From contig CAKROK010000058.1 of NCBI GenBank assembly GCA_934373295.1, forward strand, positions 1 through 13,207: 13,207 nt of DNA, read 5' to 3'. Source of the DNA: an uncultured Christensenellaceae bacterium. GTDB taxonomy: Bacteria > Bacillota > Clostridia > Christensenellales > Christensenellaceae. The translations under genes and the position numbers were made by a program. Positions 13,018 through 13,207 of this stretch are shown here, piece after piece. The notes beneath the pieces are model-generated. The model did no database searches, was not told the origin of the DNA, and saw only the letters and a program-made list of their open reading frames with translations. Position 1 is the stretch's first letter. Each line of letters starts with the position of its first letter.

Positions 13018-13102
13018 AGAAAAAAGGAACGTTGCCGATAGACGGTCAACCCTTTGGTTTATTAAAAATAACCGCTAAGTTGCAAGAGGGCGGTTATTTT
13101 TT
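13018..13102 (+). ncRNA. Putative antisense RNA antitoxin, module C
   Basis: The predicted RNA of about 85 nt runs from after the TATAAT (13006-13011) to the hairpin at 13064-13101. The first 35 nt match the module B RNA with at most one change; the rest is diverged along with its toxin. CAAC-CCUUU in its leader (13047-13055) could also pair, with one bulge, with the ribosome binding site region of toxin C mRNA. That would be a second contact besides the shared 3' end. Confidence 0.62.
13064..13101. terminator. Shared bidirectional terminator, module C
   Basis: AAAAATAACCGC (13064-13075) pairs perfectly with GCGGTTATTTTT (13090-13101). The toxin C stop codon (13094-13096) lies in the right arm. 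Compared with module B, one stem pair has changed from G-C to A-T on both sides, so the fold is preserved. Confidence 0.88.
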
Positions 13103-13183
13103 GTTGTTTTTTGCGCACGTAATAATAAGTGCGGCAAAGGCAACTAAAAAAGTGCAAAAACTTATCAACTGATCGAAAGTCAT
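13094..13183 (-). CDS. Small hydrophobic toxin-like peptide, module C (29 aa)
   Basis: This 29-residue minus-strand peptide starts MTFDQLISFCTFLVAFAAL and ends ITCAKNNKK. It shares with toxin B the pattern M-[ST]-F-[DE]-[EQ]-[IL]-I, then F-L-[IV]-x-F-A, and a Lys/Asn/Asp-rich tail. One membrane segment spans about residues 6-23. GGAAGG (13192-13197) lies 8 nt before the ATG. Its promoter would lie beyond the window end, so the leader cannot be judged. The layout and the short M-x-[FY]-[DE] start resemble the holin-like/TxpA type I toxins. Toxicity is inferred, not shown. Confidence 0.75.
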   Translation of the reverse strand: MTFDQLISFCTFLVAFAALIITCAKNNKK

Positions 13184-13207
13184 TTGCAACACCTTCCTTT
13201 CATTGCC

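Larger units (their letters stand above)
12802..13052 (+). repeat. Direct repeat, right copy: ade 3' fragment, terminator, antitoxin C promoter and leader
   Basis: This is the second copy of 12219-12472. Its left boundary is joined to CGAATTTATAATAAGGTAT (12781-12799), which is the outer flank of the hairpin-rich repeat seen in copies 1 and 2. Its right boundary is the end of GGTCAACCC, where modules B and C diverge. Confidence 0.93.

Overview
The window looks like a chromosomal segment of a Gram-positive, low-to-mid GC Bacillota, most likely a Clostridia-type anaerobe. Reasons: sigma-A-type promoters with 17-nt spacers, strong GGAGG ribosome binding sites, a Firmicutes-type luxS, an ECF pantothenate transporter next to a type III pantothenate kinase, a DUF1002 secreted protein, and heavy use of the AUA isoleucine codon. 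The species cannot be named from this sequence alone.

Layout. 1-138 holds the end of a hairpin-rich repeat. 274-2818 is a probable operon: luxS, a GT4 glycosyltransferase and a polytopic DUF2238-like membrane protein. 2958-3797 is a secreted DUF1002 protein with its own extended -10 promoter and terminator. 3923-4810 is an AraC-type regulator. 4811-5731 is a long intergenic region: a decayed toxin-antitoxin module, a full copy of the hairpin-rich repeat, then the promoter and structured leader of the next operon. 5732-8928 is a tight operon: pantothenate ECF S component (panT-like), coaX, hom and a small YcxB-like membrane protein. It ends in a bidirectional terminator shared with a convergent yqeY-nudix operon (8986-9896, minus strand). 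9897-10507 contains a third copy of the repeat, in minus orientation. 10508-12307 is adenine deaminase (ade). 12308-13207 is an accessory tail.

The most interesting part is that accessory tail. It contains two convergent small-toxin / antisense-RNA modules (called B and C here) arranged in tandem. Each has a strong plus-strand promoter making an RNA of about 85 nt. A minus-strand 29-30 codon hydrophobic peptide with a good ribosome binding site faces it, and the two transcripts share a terminator hairpin that contains the peptide's stop codon. This resembles the layout of Fst/RNAII-like and TxpA/RatA-like type I toxin-antitoxin systems. The two peptides align without gaps (10 identities in 29) although their nucleotide sequences have diverged, while the antitoxin promoters and leaders are nearly identical. 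The pair arose with a direct duplication of about 250 bp that includes the last 89 nt of ade. A third, broken module (A) lies at 4839-4982: its antitoxin promoter has lost the -10 region, and its toxin is cut exactly where the hairpin-rich repeat begins.

The hairpin-rich repeat (three copies: 1-138, about 4985-5555, about 9966-10404) is the second notable system. Its hairpin positions and hairpin bases are constant, but the stems differ between copies while staying perfectly paired, so structure rather than sequence is conserved. A solo fragment of its outer end also marks the junction of the ade-tail duplication near 12780-12800, which links the repeat family to the rearrangement of the toxin modules.
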